This document shows positions 18,984 to 28,108 of a stretch of 64,000 nucleotides of DNA, in pieces. Source of the stretch: Gemmiger sp. An120 (GTDB taxonomy: Bacteria > Bacillota > Clostridia > Oscillospirales > Ruminococcaceae); the NCBI RefSeq assembly GCF_002160955.1, contig NZ_NFLN01000003.1, positions 234,357-298,356 of the forward strand. The letters are read 5' to 3'. The first letter of the stretch is position 1, and the number at the start of each line of letters is the position of its first letter. The position numbers and the translations under genes were made by a program. Below the pieces are notes generated by a model. The model did no database searches and was not told where the DNA came from. It saw only the letters and a program-made list of their open reading frames with translations.

Positions 18984-19012
18984 ATTATAGCAGGCCAAAA
19001 ACAGATTGTCAA
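18984..19012 (-). promoter_or_regulatory. promoter of tRNA-Ala copy 2
   Basis: On the reverse strand TTGACA (19012-19007), 17 bases and TATAAT (18989-18984). The bases around both boxes (TTGACAAT, GCTATAATAA) match the promoter of copy 1, while the rest differs. Confidence 0.8.
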
Positions 19013-19057
19013 CACCTTTTTGAAATATTGAGCTGTTTTTTCAAAAACAAGCAAAAA

Positions 19058-19088
19058 GGGCAGGCAGCGCTCGGCACGCTGCCCGCCC
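19058..19088 (-). terminator. terminator of the desulfoferrodoxin gene
   Basis: GGGCGGGCAGCG on the reverse strand pairs with CGCTGCCTGCCC, and is followed by TTTTTGCTTG. It lies 16 bases after the stop codon. T-rich flanks on both sides could let it work in both directions. Confidence 0.8.
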
Positions 19089-19104
19089 CTTTTCTTTTTA
19101 GCGG

Positions 19105-19485
19105 TTACTTTACTTCCGTCATCCACAGGCCATGGAGATTGCAGTACGCATACACCGCAACCGCCTTCTCCTCACCCAGTTCAAACACAGCGGCAGGCTT
19201 GTCACCGGGCTTCAGGGCACGGCGGCAGCCGCCGTTCTCGGTCTGCACATAGATCCACTCAATAAAGTGCTCCGGCAGCATGGGGTGATCCACCGCGCCT
19301 ACGTTCACGCGCAGGGTGCTGCCCTCCACCGTGACCACCGGCAGGTGCTTCTCGCCGGCCGCGTCCACCGTGTTGGGCACCAGCGGCTCCATCTTTTCGC
19401 CGCAGCAAACCACCGGCACACCGGAATCGTGCACCATACCGATCAGGTTGCCGCAATGGCGGCAGATATAGAATCTTGTTTTCAT
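19105..19485 (-). CDS. dfx: desulfoferrodoxin (superoxide reductase)
   Basis: The 126-residue protein has an N-terminal desulforedoxin domain (CRHCGNL at 8-14 and VVCCGEKM at 25-32, four Cys for one iron) and a C-terminal neelaredoxin domain with the centre-II iron ligands: the His in EKHLPVV, the His in DHPMLPEHFIEW, and Cys plus His in YCNLHGLW. It reduces superoxide to peroxide in the cytoplasm of anaerobes. GGAGG precedes the ATG. It stands alone between its own terminator and a 294-base gap (19486-19779). Confidence 0.95.
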   Translation of the reverse strand: MKTRFYICRHCGNLIGMVHDSGVPVVCCGEKMEPLVPNTVDAAGEKHLPVVTVEGSTLRVNVGAVDHPMLPEHFIEWIYVQTENGGCRRALKPGDKPAAVFELGEEKAVAVYAYCNLHGLWMTEVK

Positions 19486-19716
19486 AGCAAAACCCTCCTT
19501 ATTTCAGGCTGTGCAGGTCTTTCCGGCCTGCCCGGAACGAACCCCGGCCCGGGTAGTCTGGCCTGCCGGGCTGGCCATATCCCCGGCACCGGGAATTCCG
19601 TTCCTGTCTGTTATCATCAGTATACTTCAAATCCACCGCCGGTACAATAGACGAATCCTGACGAAGAAGCATTTGCTTCCTATTGTAGGATGTGGAACCG
19701 CAAAACAGGTCTGTGG

Positions 19717-19722
19717 TATAAT
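19717..19722 (+). promoter_or_regulatory. -10 box upstream of the histidine kinase gene
   Basis: A perfect TATAAT lies about 60 bases before the kinase start; the matching -35 region (TGGAAC at 19694-19699) is poor, which suggests activator dependence. The rest of the 19486-19779 gap has GC-rich palindromic patches (around 19523-19600) but no gene. Confidence 0.5.
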
Positions 19723-19779
19723 TAAGGGCGCTATATGAACGGTTCGGAAATAAATCAGTTCTAAGAAAGGGAAAAGCCT

Positions 19780-21573
19780 ATGGGGAAACGGAATGCAAAA
19801 CGGGTTGTGTCACAGCCCTTGAACGGACTGTACCTGGTGCTCACGCTCTTACTGTGCATCATGATGGAAATTCTGGTGTTTGACCGCGGCTATAACAAAG
19901 TACAAAGTGAAGCAGAACTGTCTGTAAAAGAGCAGGTCAGCCTGGCAGCAAACCGATTGGCCGCCACAGTCACCGACACCAAGGATGCCTATATCATGCA
20001 CTCCATGGATCAGAAAATGAATCAGATTCTGTCCGCCTATGATGAGCCTTATACCCTGGAATATATTGTGGAATCACAATATCTGAAAAACGCAGTATAC
20101 TATTTCCTGTCGGGGAATTCGCTTTTTGCCGACATTGGATTTGTGCGCCGTGAAGGCTCCATTATCACCTACAACTCTCTCACCAATCGGGACAAAGAAG
20201 TTCTGCGTCAGGTAGTAAACCAATATCCACTGGGCACAGACTACATGCTTTCACCGGTCTATGATAACCAGTCTCTTCTTGGCAATCAGCGTCGCTTTTT
20301 GGTCGTGCGGGAAATGTTTCAGAACACCAAACGGGAAAGCATTGGATTCATGGCATTTTTTCTGGACGTAAATGTGCTGACGCAGCGGCTTTCCCAGCAG
20401 ATTGGCAAAATGGAGCAGGAGGGTGGACTGATGCTGCTGGAAGGCGACTCTCTGATTTACAGCGGATCAAATGGTAACGCCCCGCAGGATACAGCCGCGT
20501 TTGTACAAGCTGCCCGGCAAACGGGCGGCACCGCCGGAAGCGGCCTGACCCGGATTGGGACGCATAATTATGGCTTTGTTCTGGCGGAGGAGCCATACAC
20601 CGGCTGGACGGTATTGGGATATTACGACGCAGACCGTCTGCTGTTGGATTGTGTGCGGGATACCGCACCGCTTTCGGCCGGTATTCTCTTCGCTTTCATC
20701 GTGATTCTGATTATTGAGCTGCGCTCATTCCGCTTTTTGAATCAGACAGTGCGTGCCCTGAAAGAGGCTATGCAGCAGGCTGAGCAGGGACGTTTTGTTC
20801 AATTGGAAAGCCCGCTGCAAAAGAATCCTGAGCTGCACACCGTGGTCAGCGGATTCAACCATATGTCGGCCTCTCTGCAGCAGCTTGTATATGATAATTA
20901 TGTGACCCGCCTGCGCAGCAAAGAAGCAGAATTGAAGATGCTTCGCCTGCAGATTAATCCGCATTTTCTATACAATACCCTAAACCTGATTCAGTCTCTG
21001 GCAGTGCTTGGAGAAAACGATAAAGTAGCGCGTATGACCGAAAATGTAGGCCAGATGTTCCGTTATAATATGGCGGGCGCTTCCCGGGTACGGGTGCGGA
21101 ATGAGGTGGAACTGCTGCGTCGTTATTGCGAGATTCAGCAGGTACGTTTTCCGGGCAAGCTGCGGCTGGAGTGGGACGTGGCAGAAGAACAGCTGGACTG
21201 CGCCATGGAAAAATTCACCCTGCAGCCTTTAGTGGAAAATATCTTCAAGCACAACCGCTTGCATGATCCGCTTCAGATCCGCATCAGCGTAAAGAAAAAC
21301 GAAGCAGAGGAACTGGTTTTGGAAGTATGGAACAGCGGGCCCGGCATGGATCCGGACCGGTTGGCGGCAGTGCAGGCCGAATTGGCCGACGGAAAGGTTG
21401 GTGATAAAGAAACTTCCATCGGATTGCTAAATGTGAATGAACGGATACGGATGGCGTTTGGCGCCCAATACGGTGTGGAACTTTTCAGCGGACCCGGCCA
21501 AGGGGTACTGGCACGGGTAACTATGCCCTGTTTGATGATGGAGGAGGACAGCCATGAATATTCTGGTGGTTGA
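19780..21573 (+). CDS. sensor histidine kinase, YesM type
   Basis: The 597-residue membrane kinase has a transmembrane helix near residues 15-32, an extracellular sensor domain to about 295, a second helix (LSAGILFAFIVILIIEL) and a HAMP-like linker. The phosphoacceptor is in MLRLQINPHFLYNTLNLIQS (His near 394), and the ATPase domain has LQPLVENIFKHN near 482. This is the LytS/YesM class that controls sugar uptake in Firmicutes. It overlaps the response-regulator gene by 20 bases and lies upstream of a sugar ABC transporter, so it probably senses that sugar. Confidence 0.93.
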   Translation: MGKRNAKRVVSQPLNGLYLVLTLLLCIMMEILVFDRGYNKVQSEAELSVKEQVSLAANRLAATVTDTKDAYIMHSMDQKMNQILSAYDEPYTLEYIVESQYLKNAVYYFLSGNSLFADIGFVRREGSIITYNSLTNRDKEVLRQVVNQYPLGTDYMLSPVYDNQSLLGNQRRFLVVREMFQNTKRESIGFMAFFLDVNVLTQRLSQQIGKMEQEGGLMLLEGDSLIYSGSNGNAPQDTAAFVQAARQTGGTAGSGLTRIGTHNYGFVLAEEPYTGWTVLGYYDADRLLLDCVRDTAPLSAGILFAFIVILIIELRSFRFLNQTVRALKEAMQQAEQGRFVQLESPLQKNPELHTVVSGFNHMSASLQQLVYDNYVTRLRSKEAELKMLRLQINPHFLYNTLNLIQSLAVLGENDKVARMTENVGQMFRYNMAGASRVRVRNEVELLRRYCEIQQVRFPGKLRLEWDVAEEQLDCAMEKFTLQPLVENIFKHNRLHDPLQIRISVKKNEAEELVLEVWNSGPGMDPDRLAAVQAELADGKVGDKETSIGLLNVNERIRMAFGAQYGVELFSGPGQGVLARVTMPCLMMEEDSHEYSGG

Positions 21574-22465
21574 TGATGAAATTTACGCTCGCAAAGCGTT
21601 GATTAAGCAGGTAACGGAACTTCTGGGCAGCCGTCCCTGCGAGCTGTACGAAGCCCAGGACGCGGAAACTGCCCGGCTGCTGCTGTCCCGTATTCCGTTT
21701 GATCTGGTTCTTACCGATATATGCATGCCCGGGCAAACCGGTCTTGATCTGGTAGAATATATGGTCAGTAATCAGATGGCGGCGCAAGCAGTTCTGGTAA
21801 GCGGCTACGCAGAGTTTGATTATGCCAAGCGTGCCATGGAACTGGGCGTTCGGGAATATCTTCTCAAGCCCATTGAACAAGAAAAACTGCGCCGGATTGT
21901 AACCGATGCTGTAAATCGAAGTGAGCAGGCCCGGGACGAAAACCTGACCCAGAATCTGAAACGGCTTGTCCGCGGTGACACCACGGCAGAACTTCCGTTT
22001 GCCGCTGCAGCATACAGGCTTGTTTTGCTGCAAGCCAGCAAAGACATCACGCCTTCTCTGTACCGAAGCATCTGCACCGAATGCCGCGGCAAGGGTTTGC
22101 GCCTGGCCTACGCGGTGGACCCGCTGAACGCCACACGGATAATTCTTCTGCTGGATGATGAACAATCGCCTCTGGACTTTCTGGGCACACGTTTGGCGAA
22201 TTTGCATCTTATTGCCGGTGCAAGTCTGCCGTTTCAGGACGCATCCGGAGCCGCGGAAGCTTTTCGGCAGGCACAGAGTGCGATTGGCGGCTGCATCGCC
22301 AATGCTTTCTGCCGCCTGTTTGTCTACCAGGAGCCGCGCAAGCTGATGTTTACGGAAAACGAACTTGCCCTGTTCAGCGAATATCTGGAAAAAAACACGG
22401 CCCGCGCCCGCACCTACAAGGAAAAATTGCTGGAGCGCCTGGTGCTGGACGGAAGCGAATACTAG
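21554..22465 (+). CDS. YesN-type response regulator, N-terminal part ending at an in-frame TAG
   Basis: Residues 1-120 form a receiver domain: DDE near 8, the phospho-accepting Asp in DLVLTDICMPGQTG (about 55), and the Lys in YLLKP (about 104). A linker domain follows to residue 303, where TAG (22463-22465) stops translation. The same frame continues without any shift into an AraC-type DNA-binding domain (22466-22966), so the intact gene would encode about 470 residues, normal for YesN. As written, this product cannot bind DNA. A nonsense mutation, suppression or a sequencing error are all possible. Confidence 0.85.
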   Translation: MNILVVDDEIYARKALIKQVTELLGSRPCELYEAQDAETARLLLSRIPFDLVLTDICMPGQTGLDLVEYMVSNQMAAQAVLVSGYAEFDYAKRAMELGVREYLLKPIEQEKLRRIVTDAVNRSEQARDENLTQNLKRLVRGDTTAELPFAAAAYRLVLLQASKDITPSLYRSICTECRGKGLRLAYAVDPLNATRIILLLDDEQSPLDFLGTRLANLHLIAGASLPFQDASGAAEAFRQAQSAIGGCIANAFCRLFVYQEPRKLMFTENELALFSEYLEKNTARARTYKEKLLERLVLDGSEY

Positions 22466-22489
22466 AACATCGACTTTCTCTACGGCAAA

Positions 22490-22966
22490 TTGGCTACCGC
22501 AATTCAGATGTGCGCATACAGCCATACCGGGCGCCTGGTCACAATGCGCAGTTTGGGCAGTTTTGAAAGTGTATATGAAATTGACCTGTATCTGAATGAG
22601 CGCATCGAAGAACTTAACCAGCCTGATCAAAAGGATGGCTGTTCCATGCAGGACGTTGTGGACTATCTGAACGAAAACTATTTTGACTTTATCTCACTGG
22701 ATGCACTTGCCAGAGAAAAATACTTCATGAATCCCCGTTACTTTGGAAAACTGTTCAAGGATTACACCGGTTGTACCTTTTCTCAGTATCTTACCCAAAT
22801 CCGCATGGAGCATGCGCGCGACTACCTGGCAAAGGAAAACTACACGGTTTCCCAAGTGGCGTATATGTGCGGATATAATAGTGTTTCCTATTTTATTCAA
22901 ACTTTTAAGAAAGTATATGGTGAGACTCCAAAACAATTCGAGAAAACTGACTTTTGTGATATCTGA
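22490..22966 (+). CDS. AraC-type DNA-binding domain, C-terminal part of the split YesN-like regulator
   Basis: This is in the same frame as the gene above, directly after its TAG codon. It carries two helix-turn-helix units: ISLDALAREKYFMNPRYFGKL and YTVSQVAYMCGYNSVSYFIQ, ending KKVYGETPKQF as in AraC/XylS proteins. The TTG at 22490 has no convincing ribosome binding site, so separate expression is doubtful. If made, it would be an unregulated DNA-binding fragment. Without it, the adjacent kinase has no obvious output. Confidence 0.8.
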   Translation: MATAIQMCAYSHTGRLVTMRSLGSFESVYEIDLYLNERIEELNQPDQKDGCSMQDVVDYLNENYFDFISLDALAREKYFMNPRYFGKLFKDYTGCTFSQYLTQIRMEHARDYLAKENYTVSQVAYMCGYNSVSYFIQTFKKVYGETPKQFEKTDFCDI

Positions 22967-23064
22967 ACCCCTGACTTTTCTGATATTTTGGCCCGGGGCC
23001 GCATGCTAGAATAAGGTCAAGGAACCGAACCGAATTTACCCATATAGCAAAAAGGAGGATGTTT

Positions 23065-24330
23065 ATGAAACGATTTCTTGCTCTGATCCTGTGTGTAGCC
23101 TTATGCCTGAGCCTGGCAGCTTGCGGCAGCGGGTCATCCGCCTCCGGCGGCGGGTCCAGCACCGGAACGCAGGAGGGCACGGTATCCGGTGAGATTGAAA
23201 TTCTGCTGCACAAAGTGGAAATCAATGAAATCATGAACACCATGATCGCCGAATTCAACAAAGAGTATCCTGACGTTAAGGTTGTGCTGAATGCGCCCGG
23301 CGACACCAGCACCGTGCTGCAGGCACGTGCTGTTGCCAACGATATGCCGGACATCGTAACCTTCACCTACAACAACAGCGATCTGGCCTATGTCCGCGAC
23401 GGCTTCTACCTGGATCTGACCGATCAGGCTTTTATGCAGAATGTGACCGACAGCGCCCTGGAGAGCAACAAGATCGACGGTAAGAATTATTACCTGCCCT
23501 ATATCTCCAACGCCTATGGCGTGTACTACAACGTAGACATTTTCGAAGCCAACGACATCGCGATTCCCACCACTCTGGACGAGCTGTACGCCGCTTGTGA
23601 AAAGCTGCAGGCCGCCGGCATCACCCCGATTGCTTTTTCGGATCAGGAACTGTGGACCCTGGGTCACCTGGGCGATCGTCTGATGGGCCTGATCTTTGAC
23701 GATGACGGCACCTTGTTTGAAGAGATTGCCGCCGGCGAAGCCTCTGCCACCGAGCACGAAGGCATGCGGGAAGTTGCCGAGATCTACCTGAAGCTGCATG
23801 AGTATGGCCAGCCTGACAGCCTTGGTGTCGGATACGAGCAGGCTATCAGTGCATTTGCCAATGGCGAAGCCGCTATGATGCTGCAGGGCACCTGGCTGCT
23901 GTCTCTGGTCAAATCCGCCAATCCCGAGATGAACGTGGATGTGTTCCCCCTGCCCGGCCGCACCGCCGACGAGACCCGTGTGGGCATCAACATGGATCTG
24001 GGCTTTGCCGTATCGGAGTCCTCGGAAAACCAGGAAGCTGCCCTGGCATTCCTGAGCTGGATGTCTGATCCCGAAAATGCTCAGATGTTCGCCGACATGG
24101 AAGGGTCTACCTCTCTGATCAAAGGCGTGGAGGTTGCCACTCCGGAGTTTGCCAAGATGTCCGAACTGATCAGCGCCGGCAAGAGTTTTGTGATCCCCCG
24201 CGGTTACTGGGCACCTTCCATGGTCAACGAACTGCAGAATGCGCTGCAGCGCCTGGTGTCCAGCAAGGATGTGGATCAGTTCCTGCAGGAAATTGACGAA
24301 GGCGTAAAGGTAGCCTACGCCCAGAGCTGA
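23065..24330 (+). CDS. sugar ABC transporter substrate-binding lipoprotein
   Basis: The 421-residue protein begins with a lipoprotein signal peptide ending in LSLAAC (Cys about 20), then a Ser/Gly-rich linker and a family-1 solute-binding fold (DMPDIVTFTYNNSDLAYV, later ISAFANGEAAMMLQGTW). It should capture an oligosaccharide or glycoside outside the membrane. GGAGG (23053-23057) selects the ATG at 23065 over the one at 23059. It is followed by the two permeases with a 100-base gap that contains a short inverted repeat (GTGGCGCGACC/GGTCGCGCCAC, 24362-24401). Confidence 0.93.
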   Translation: MKRFLALILCVALCLSLAACGSGSSASGGGSSTGTQEGTVSGEIEILLHKVEINEIMNTMIAEFNKEYPDVKVVLNAPGDTSTVLQARAVANDMPDIVTFTYNNSDLAYVRDGFYLDLTDQAFMQNVTDSALESNKIDGKNYYLPYISNAYGVYYNVDIFEANDIAIPTTLDELYAACEKLQAAGITPIAFSDQELWTLGHLGDRLMGLIFDDDGTLFEEIAAGEASATEHEGMREVAEIYLKLHEYGQPDSLGVGYEQAISAFANGEAAMMLQGTWLLSLVKSANPEMNVDVFPLPGRTADETRVGINMDLGFAVSESSENQEAALAFLSWMSDPENAQMFADMEGSTSLIKGVEVATPEFAKMSELISAGKSFVIPRGYWAPSMVNELQNALQRLVSSKDVDQFLQEIDEGVKVAYAQS

Positions 24331-24361
24331 TCCGGCCTGCAGACCGATATAGGAGCAAAAC

Positions 24362-24401
24362 TGTGGCGCGACCGAAGGGAAACCACTGTGGTCGCGCCAC
24401 A
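24362..24401. repeat. intra-operon hairpin between binding protein and permease genes
   Basis: TGTGGCGCGACC and GGTCGCGCCACA are perfect 12-base arms. No T-run follows. Such hairpins commonly stabilise the binding-protein message and lower permease expression; that role is inferred. Confidence 0.65.
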
Positions 24402-24433
24402 GCTGTATCCGGCTGAATGAGGAGGCTTTGCTT

Positions 24434-25318
24434 ATGAAGAAAAAGTTCCTGCTGCGCGAAGATACCCTGACCGATTTCATTATCACGCTTCCGGGGCTGT
24501 TTCTCTATACTTTGTTGTTCATGGTTCCGGTGGTTATGGGCTTCTTCTACAGCCTTACCGACTGGAATGGCATCAGTAAGAAATTCAATATTGTAGGTTT
24601 TGCCAACTACGCTGCACTGATGAAAGACACCCGCTTTGCCGGCACCGTGCGGTTTACCGTCTATTATACAGTTCTGCTGATCATTGGGGTTGTTGTCATC
24701 TCGCTGACCACCGCGCTGGTTCTGAATTCCCGCATTAAAGGCGGAAATTTCTTTCGTGCAGTATTCTTTTTCCCGGCTGTACTGAGCCTTATGACGGTGG
24801 GTCTGATCTTCAAAGAACTGTATTACCGGGTGCTGCCGCTTGTGGGTGAATGGCTCAACATTCCTGCGCTGCAAACCAACATCCTCGCCAACGAAGATCT
24901 GGCCATCTACGGCATTCTTTTTGCCAACATCTGGACAGCCTGTGCGATTCCCACCCTGCTGTTCTATGCCGGGCTGAAAAACGTGCCTGCCGATCTGTAT
25001 GAAGCTGCCGATATCGACGGTGCCACCGCATTCCAGAAATTCCGCCGCATTACCCTTCCGTTCCTGATTCCCACCTTCAGCATGGTCTTTATCCTGCAGC
25101 TGAAATTGGGCCTCAGTGTGTTCGACTATGTCCTGTCCATTACCGGCGGCGGCCCGGGCGGCGCCACCGAGTCGATCGGTACCATCATCTACAATACCGC
25201 GTTCACAGACCGGCGCTTTGGATACGCCACAGCCGAATCGGTAGTTCTGTTCCTGATCATTGCCGTGATTTCTCTGATTCAGGTTCGCATGACGCGAGGC
25301 AAGGAGGTAACCGTATGA
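24434..25318 (+). CDS. sugar ABC transporter permease (MalF/UgpA type)
   Basis: The 294-residue protein has six predicted membrane helices and the EAA loop YEAADIDGATAFQKFRRITL near residue 187, which docks onto the ATPase. GGAGG lies 9 bases before the ATG at 24434. Its end overlaps the second permease by four bases. No ATPase gene is present in this operon, as is usual for Firmicute family-1 sugar importers that share a common MsmK-type ATPase. Confidence 0.94.
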   Translation: MKKKFLLREDTLTDFIITLPGLFLYTLLFMVPVVMGFFYSLTDWNGISKKFNIVGFANYAALMKDTRFAGTVRFTVYYTVLLIIGVVVISLTTALVLNSRIKGGNFFRAVFFFPAVLSLMTVGLIFKELYYRVLPLVGEWLNIPALQTNILANEDLAIYGILFANIWTACAIPTLLFYAGLKNVPADLYEAADIDGATAFQKFRRITLPFLIPTFSMVFILQLKLGLSVFDYVLSITGGGPGGATESIGTIIYNTAFTDRRFGYATAESVVLFLIIAVISLIQVRMTRGKEVTV

Positions 25319-26151
25319 AGCGCAAAGGTCTTGTTTTGCGGACGTTCAGTTATGTGTACGTCCTGATCGGCTGCCTTCTGATCGGCGGCCCCATGTATCT
25401 GACTGTCGCCAACGCGATGAAGGATACCCAGCAATTCACCAACAACTTTTTTGCCCTGCCTGAATCGTTCTATCTGGAAAATTTCATCAACGTTATCTCC
25501 AAGGCCAACTATTTCCGTTACGTATTCAATTCGGCCTTTGTTATGGTAGCAGGCGTTGCGCTGATCCTGCTTCTGGTTCCGCTTACCGCATTCCCAGTTG
25601 CCCGGCACATGCGTACCAAACGTTATTACCGCTTCCTGTATTACTTTATCCTGTTGGGCATCTTTGTTCCGTTCCAGGTCAAGATGCTTCCGATCGTTAA
25701 GTTGATGGCCAGCCTGAAGCTTATGAATCCGGTAGGTCTTGTTCTTCTGTACGGCTGCGGTGCCCTCTGCCAGGATATTTTCCTGATGGTAGGCTACATA
25801 CAAACGTTGCCCCGCGATCTGGAAGAAGCCGCCGCTATTGACGGATGCACCCGACTGGGTACAATGTTCCGGATTGTGTATCCCCTGCTCTCCCCCATGC
25901 TGGCCACCATCCTGATCAAGGACGCTCTCTGGATCTGGAACGACTTCCAGATGCCGCTTCTGATCCTGAACGTAAGCACTGACTACTGGACGCTGCCGTT
26001 GTTCCAGTACAATTTCAAGAGCACCTATTCTGTAGACTTTACCATGGCGTTTGCGGCTTTCACCCTGTCGATTCTGCCTATGATGCTGATTTTCCTGGTG
26101 GCGCAGAAAAAGATTATGGGCGGACTTACCAGCGGCGCTGTCAAATCCTAA
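25315..26151 (+). CDS. sugar ABC transporter permease (MalG/UgpE type)
   Basis: The 278-residue protein has six membrane helices and the EAA loop LEEAAAIDGCTRLGTMFRIV near residue 168. It forms the heteromeric channel with the permease encoded upstream (ATGA overlap). The next gene starts 13 bases later, so transporter and enzymes are one operon. Confidence 0.94.
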   Translation: MKRKGLVLRTFSYVYVLIGCLLIGGPMYLTVANAMKDTQQFTNNFFALPESFYLENFINVISKANYFRYVFNSAFVMVAGVALILLLVPLTAFPVARHMRTKRYYRFLYYFILLGIFVPFQVKMLPIVKLMASLKLMNPVGLVLLYGCGALCQDIFLMVGYIQTLPRDLEEAAAIDGCTRLGTMFRIVYPLLSPMLATILIKDALWIWNDFQMPLLILNVSTDYWTLPLFQYNFKSTYSVDFTMAFAAFTLSILPMMLIFLVAQKKIMGGLTSGAVKS

Positions 26152-26164
26152 AGGAGGACATACT

Positions 26165-27037
26165 ATGAAACTGGGATTTCTCACCAATGTAATGGTCAGC
26201 TGCGGAATTTCCGACCTGAAAACCATTGCTGCCTGGGGCGCTGAAAACGGATTTTCCGACCTGGAAGTAGGCCCCACCGTTCCTCTGTGCGAAGAGGATG
26301 TGGCCCAGATCCGGGAGGAAGGCCGTATTGACCTGTCGGCACTGATTTTCTGCCGTAACTTTTTGAGCAACGACACCCTGCAGGCGGAGGAGTTCAAAAA
26401 GCAGATCATCCGCCGGATTGAGATTGCAGGCCGGTACCATATTCCCAAAGTTTTGTGCTCAACCGGTATTGCGCCGGATTCTTTTGACGGTGTTCGGTTT
26501 GATCCCCGCAAGAGCCTTGACCGTTCCACTGAGTTCCTTAAGGTGATGGTAGCCAAGGCGGAAGACCTGGGTGTCACCCTCTGCGTGGAGAACTGCCCCC
26601 TCATGGGGAATATCGGCTTTGCGCCTTTCATGTGGGATGAGCTTTTTGCCCGGATCGACAGCCCGAATTTCAAACTGGCATTTGATCCGTCCCATTTTGT
26701 TTGGCAGATGATGGATCCCTACAAGGCTGTTCGGGATTACGGCAGCCGCATTGCACACGTGCACGCCAAGGATACCGAGATTTTGTGGGACGAACTGCAG
26801 CGTACCGGTATTCTCTTCTGTCCGAAGTATGTGGAAGACAGCAGCGAGGGCTGGTGGCGGTATCGTGTGCCGGGCCTGGGCCAGATCGACTGGAAAAAAC
26901 TTATTGATCGTCTGCGGGAAGCCGGCTTTGACGGCACCATCAGCATTGAGCATGAAGACCCGATCTGGAGCGGCAGCCAGGAAAAGGTCAAGGAAGGCCT
27001 TGTCCGGGGTCTGCGCCATATCCAGAGTTGTCTGTAA
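26165..27037 (+). CDS. sugar phosphate isomerase/epimerase-like TIM-barrel protein
   Basis: The 290-residue AP-endonuclease-2-like barrel has metal-ligand motifs at the expected spots: CVENCPLMG (about 140), FDPSHFVWQ (about 173), HVHAKD (about 198) and SIEHEDP (about 260). Such proteins isomerise or epimerise sugars or keto-sugars with a divalent metal. AAAGGAGG precedes it. Its company with two Gfo/Idh/MocA dehydrogenases suggests a pathway through oxidised (keto) sugar intermediates; the exact substrate is not readable. Confidence 0.9.
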   Translation: MKLGFLTNVMVSCGISDLKTIAAWGAENGFSDLEVGPTVPLCEEDVAQIREEGRIDLSALIFCRNFLSNDTLQAEEFKKQIIRRIEIAGRYHIPKVLCSTGIAPDSFDGVRFDPRKSLDRSTEFLKVMVAKAEDLGVTLCVENCPLMGNIGFAPFMWDELFARIDSPNFKLAFDPSHFVWQMMDPYKAVRDYGSRIAHVHAKDTEILWDELQRTGILFCPKYVEDSSEGWWRYRVPGLGQIDWKKLIDRLREAGFDGTISIEHEDPIWSGSQEKVKEGLVRGLRHIQSCL

Positions 27038-27063
27038 GGCGGCGCGCCATTGAGGTGATGTAA

Positions 27064-28089
27064 ATGGATATTCTCAGGATCGGTGTGGTAGGATGCGGCC
27101 GTATCAGCGGCGTATACCGTGCCGCTTTGAAACAGCTGGCAGATGAAGTACAGGTAGTATGGGCTGTGGATAAGGTGTTGGCGCGTGCACAGCAGTTTGC
27201 AGCAGATTTTCCCGGCTGCCGGGCCTCCGACTCCCTGGAGGATATGCTGGCTGATCCTCCGCAGGTTGTTCACATTCTGACCCCGCATCATCTTCATAAA
27301 GCGCAGGCAATCGCCTGTTTGCGGGCAGGCTCTCATGTACTTACCGAAAAGCCGGTCGCGCTTAGCCTTTCGGACGCGCGGGAAATGGCAGAAGAAGCAC
27401 GCCGCTGCGGCCGCTGGCTGTCGGTGGTCTCCCAGAACCGCTATATTCCGGGCATCCAGCATGCCAAGGAACTGATTCAGGCGGGAAAGCTCGGTGCACT
27501 GCGGGGTGCCTGGTCGCAGCTTACCTGGTGGCGACCGCCTTCTTATTATGAATGCGATTGGAAAGGTTCCTGGGAAACCGAGGGCGGTGGTGTGGTCATT
27601 GACCAGGCCATTCACAGCATTGATCTGGTGCGCTGGCTTATGGACAGCCCGGTTCATGCCGTACAGGGCCACATTGCCCGCCGCATTCTGACCCGTATCG
27701 AGGTAGAGGATGAGGCTGACGCCGCCATCGAGTTTGAAAGTGGTGCGGTCTACGCATTTTTCGCCTGCAACTACTATACCCGCAATAGTCCGATCCGCGT
27801 GGAGATTGACGGAGAAAAAGGTTCTGTTCTGTTGGAGGGCGAAACGGTTACGGTTTCTCTCCAGGGACAGGAGCCTTACCGGATCGCCCCCTCCTGCGAT
27901 CCGCACACAGGAGAAAACTACTGGGGCAACAACCACCTTGCCCAGATCCGGGAGTTTTACCGCTGTATCCGGGAAAACCGGCAGCCGCCGGTAACGCCGG
28001 AAGACGCCACAGCCACACTGGAAGTGGTGTTGGCGCTGTATCGCTCGGCAAAGGCCGGCACCCGACAGGATCTGCCTTTGCCGGAGTAA
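27064..28089 (+). CDS. Gfo/Idh/MocA-family oxidoreductase (first of two)
   Basis: This is a 341-residue NAD(P)-dependent dehydrogenase. The Rossmann motif GVVGCGRISG is at residues 7-16, TEKPVALS near 95 holds the conserved Lys of the EKP motif, and the C-terminal sheet domain has VIDQAIHSIDLVRWL with the catalytic-type histidine. It would oxidise or reduce a sugar or cyclitol carbon. It shares the operon with the transporter and a paralogue that is clearly diverged. Confidence 0.93.
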   Translation: MDILRIGVVGCGRISGVYRAALKQLADEVQVVWAVDKVLARAQQFAADFPGCRASDSLEDMLADPPQVVHILTPHHLHKAQAIACLRAGSHVLTEKPVALSLSDAREMAEEARRCGRWLSVVSQNRYIPGIQHAKELIQAGKLGALRGAWSQLTWWRPPSYYECDWKGSWETEGGGVVIDQAIHSIDLVRWLMDSPVHAVQGHIARRILTRIEVEDEADAAIEFESGAVYAFFACNYYTRNSPIRVEIDGEKGSVLLEGETVTVSLQGQEPYRIAPSCDPHTGENYWGNNHLAQIREFYRCIRENRQPPVTPEDATATLEVVLALYRSAKAGTRQDLPLPE

Positions 28090-28108
28090 TGAAAAGGAGA
28101 CAACAATT

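Noticed and set aside
21554..22966. Genome-wide TAG recoding explaining the split regulator
   Set aside because: The recombinase gene ends with TAG in the right place before an overlapping operator, and nearly all other genes have intact frames ending in TAA or TGA. A single-site event is simpler.
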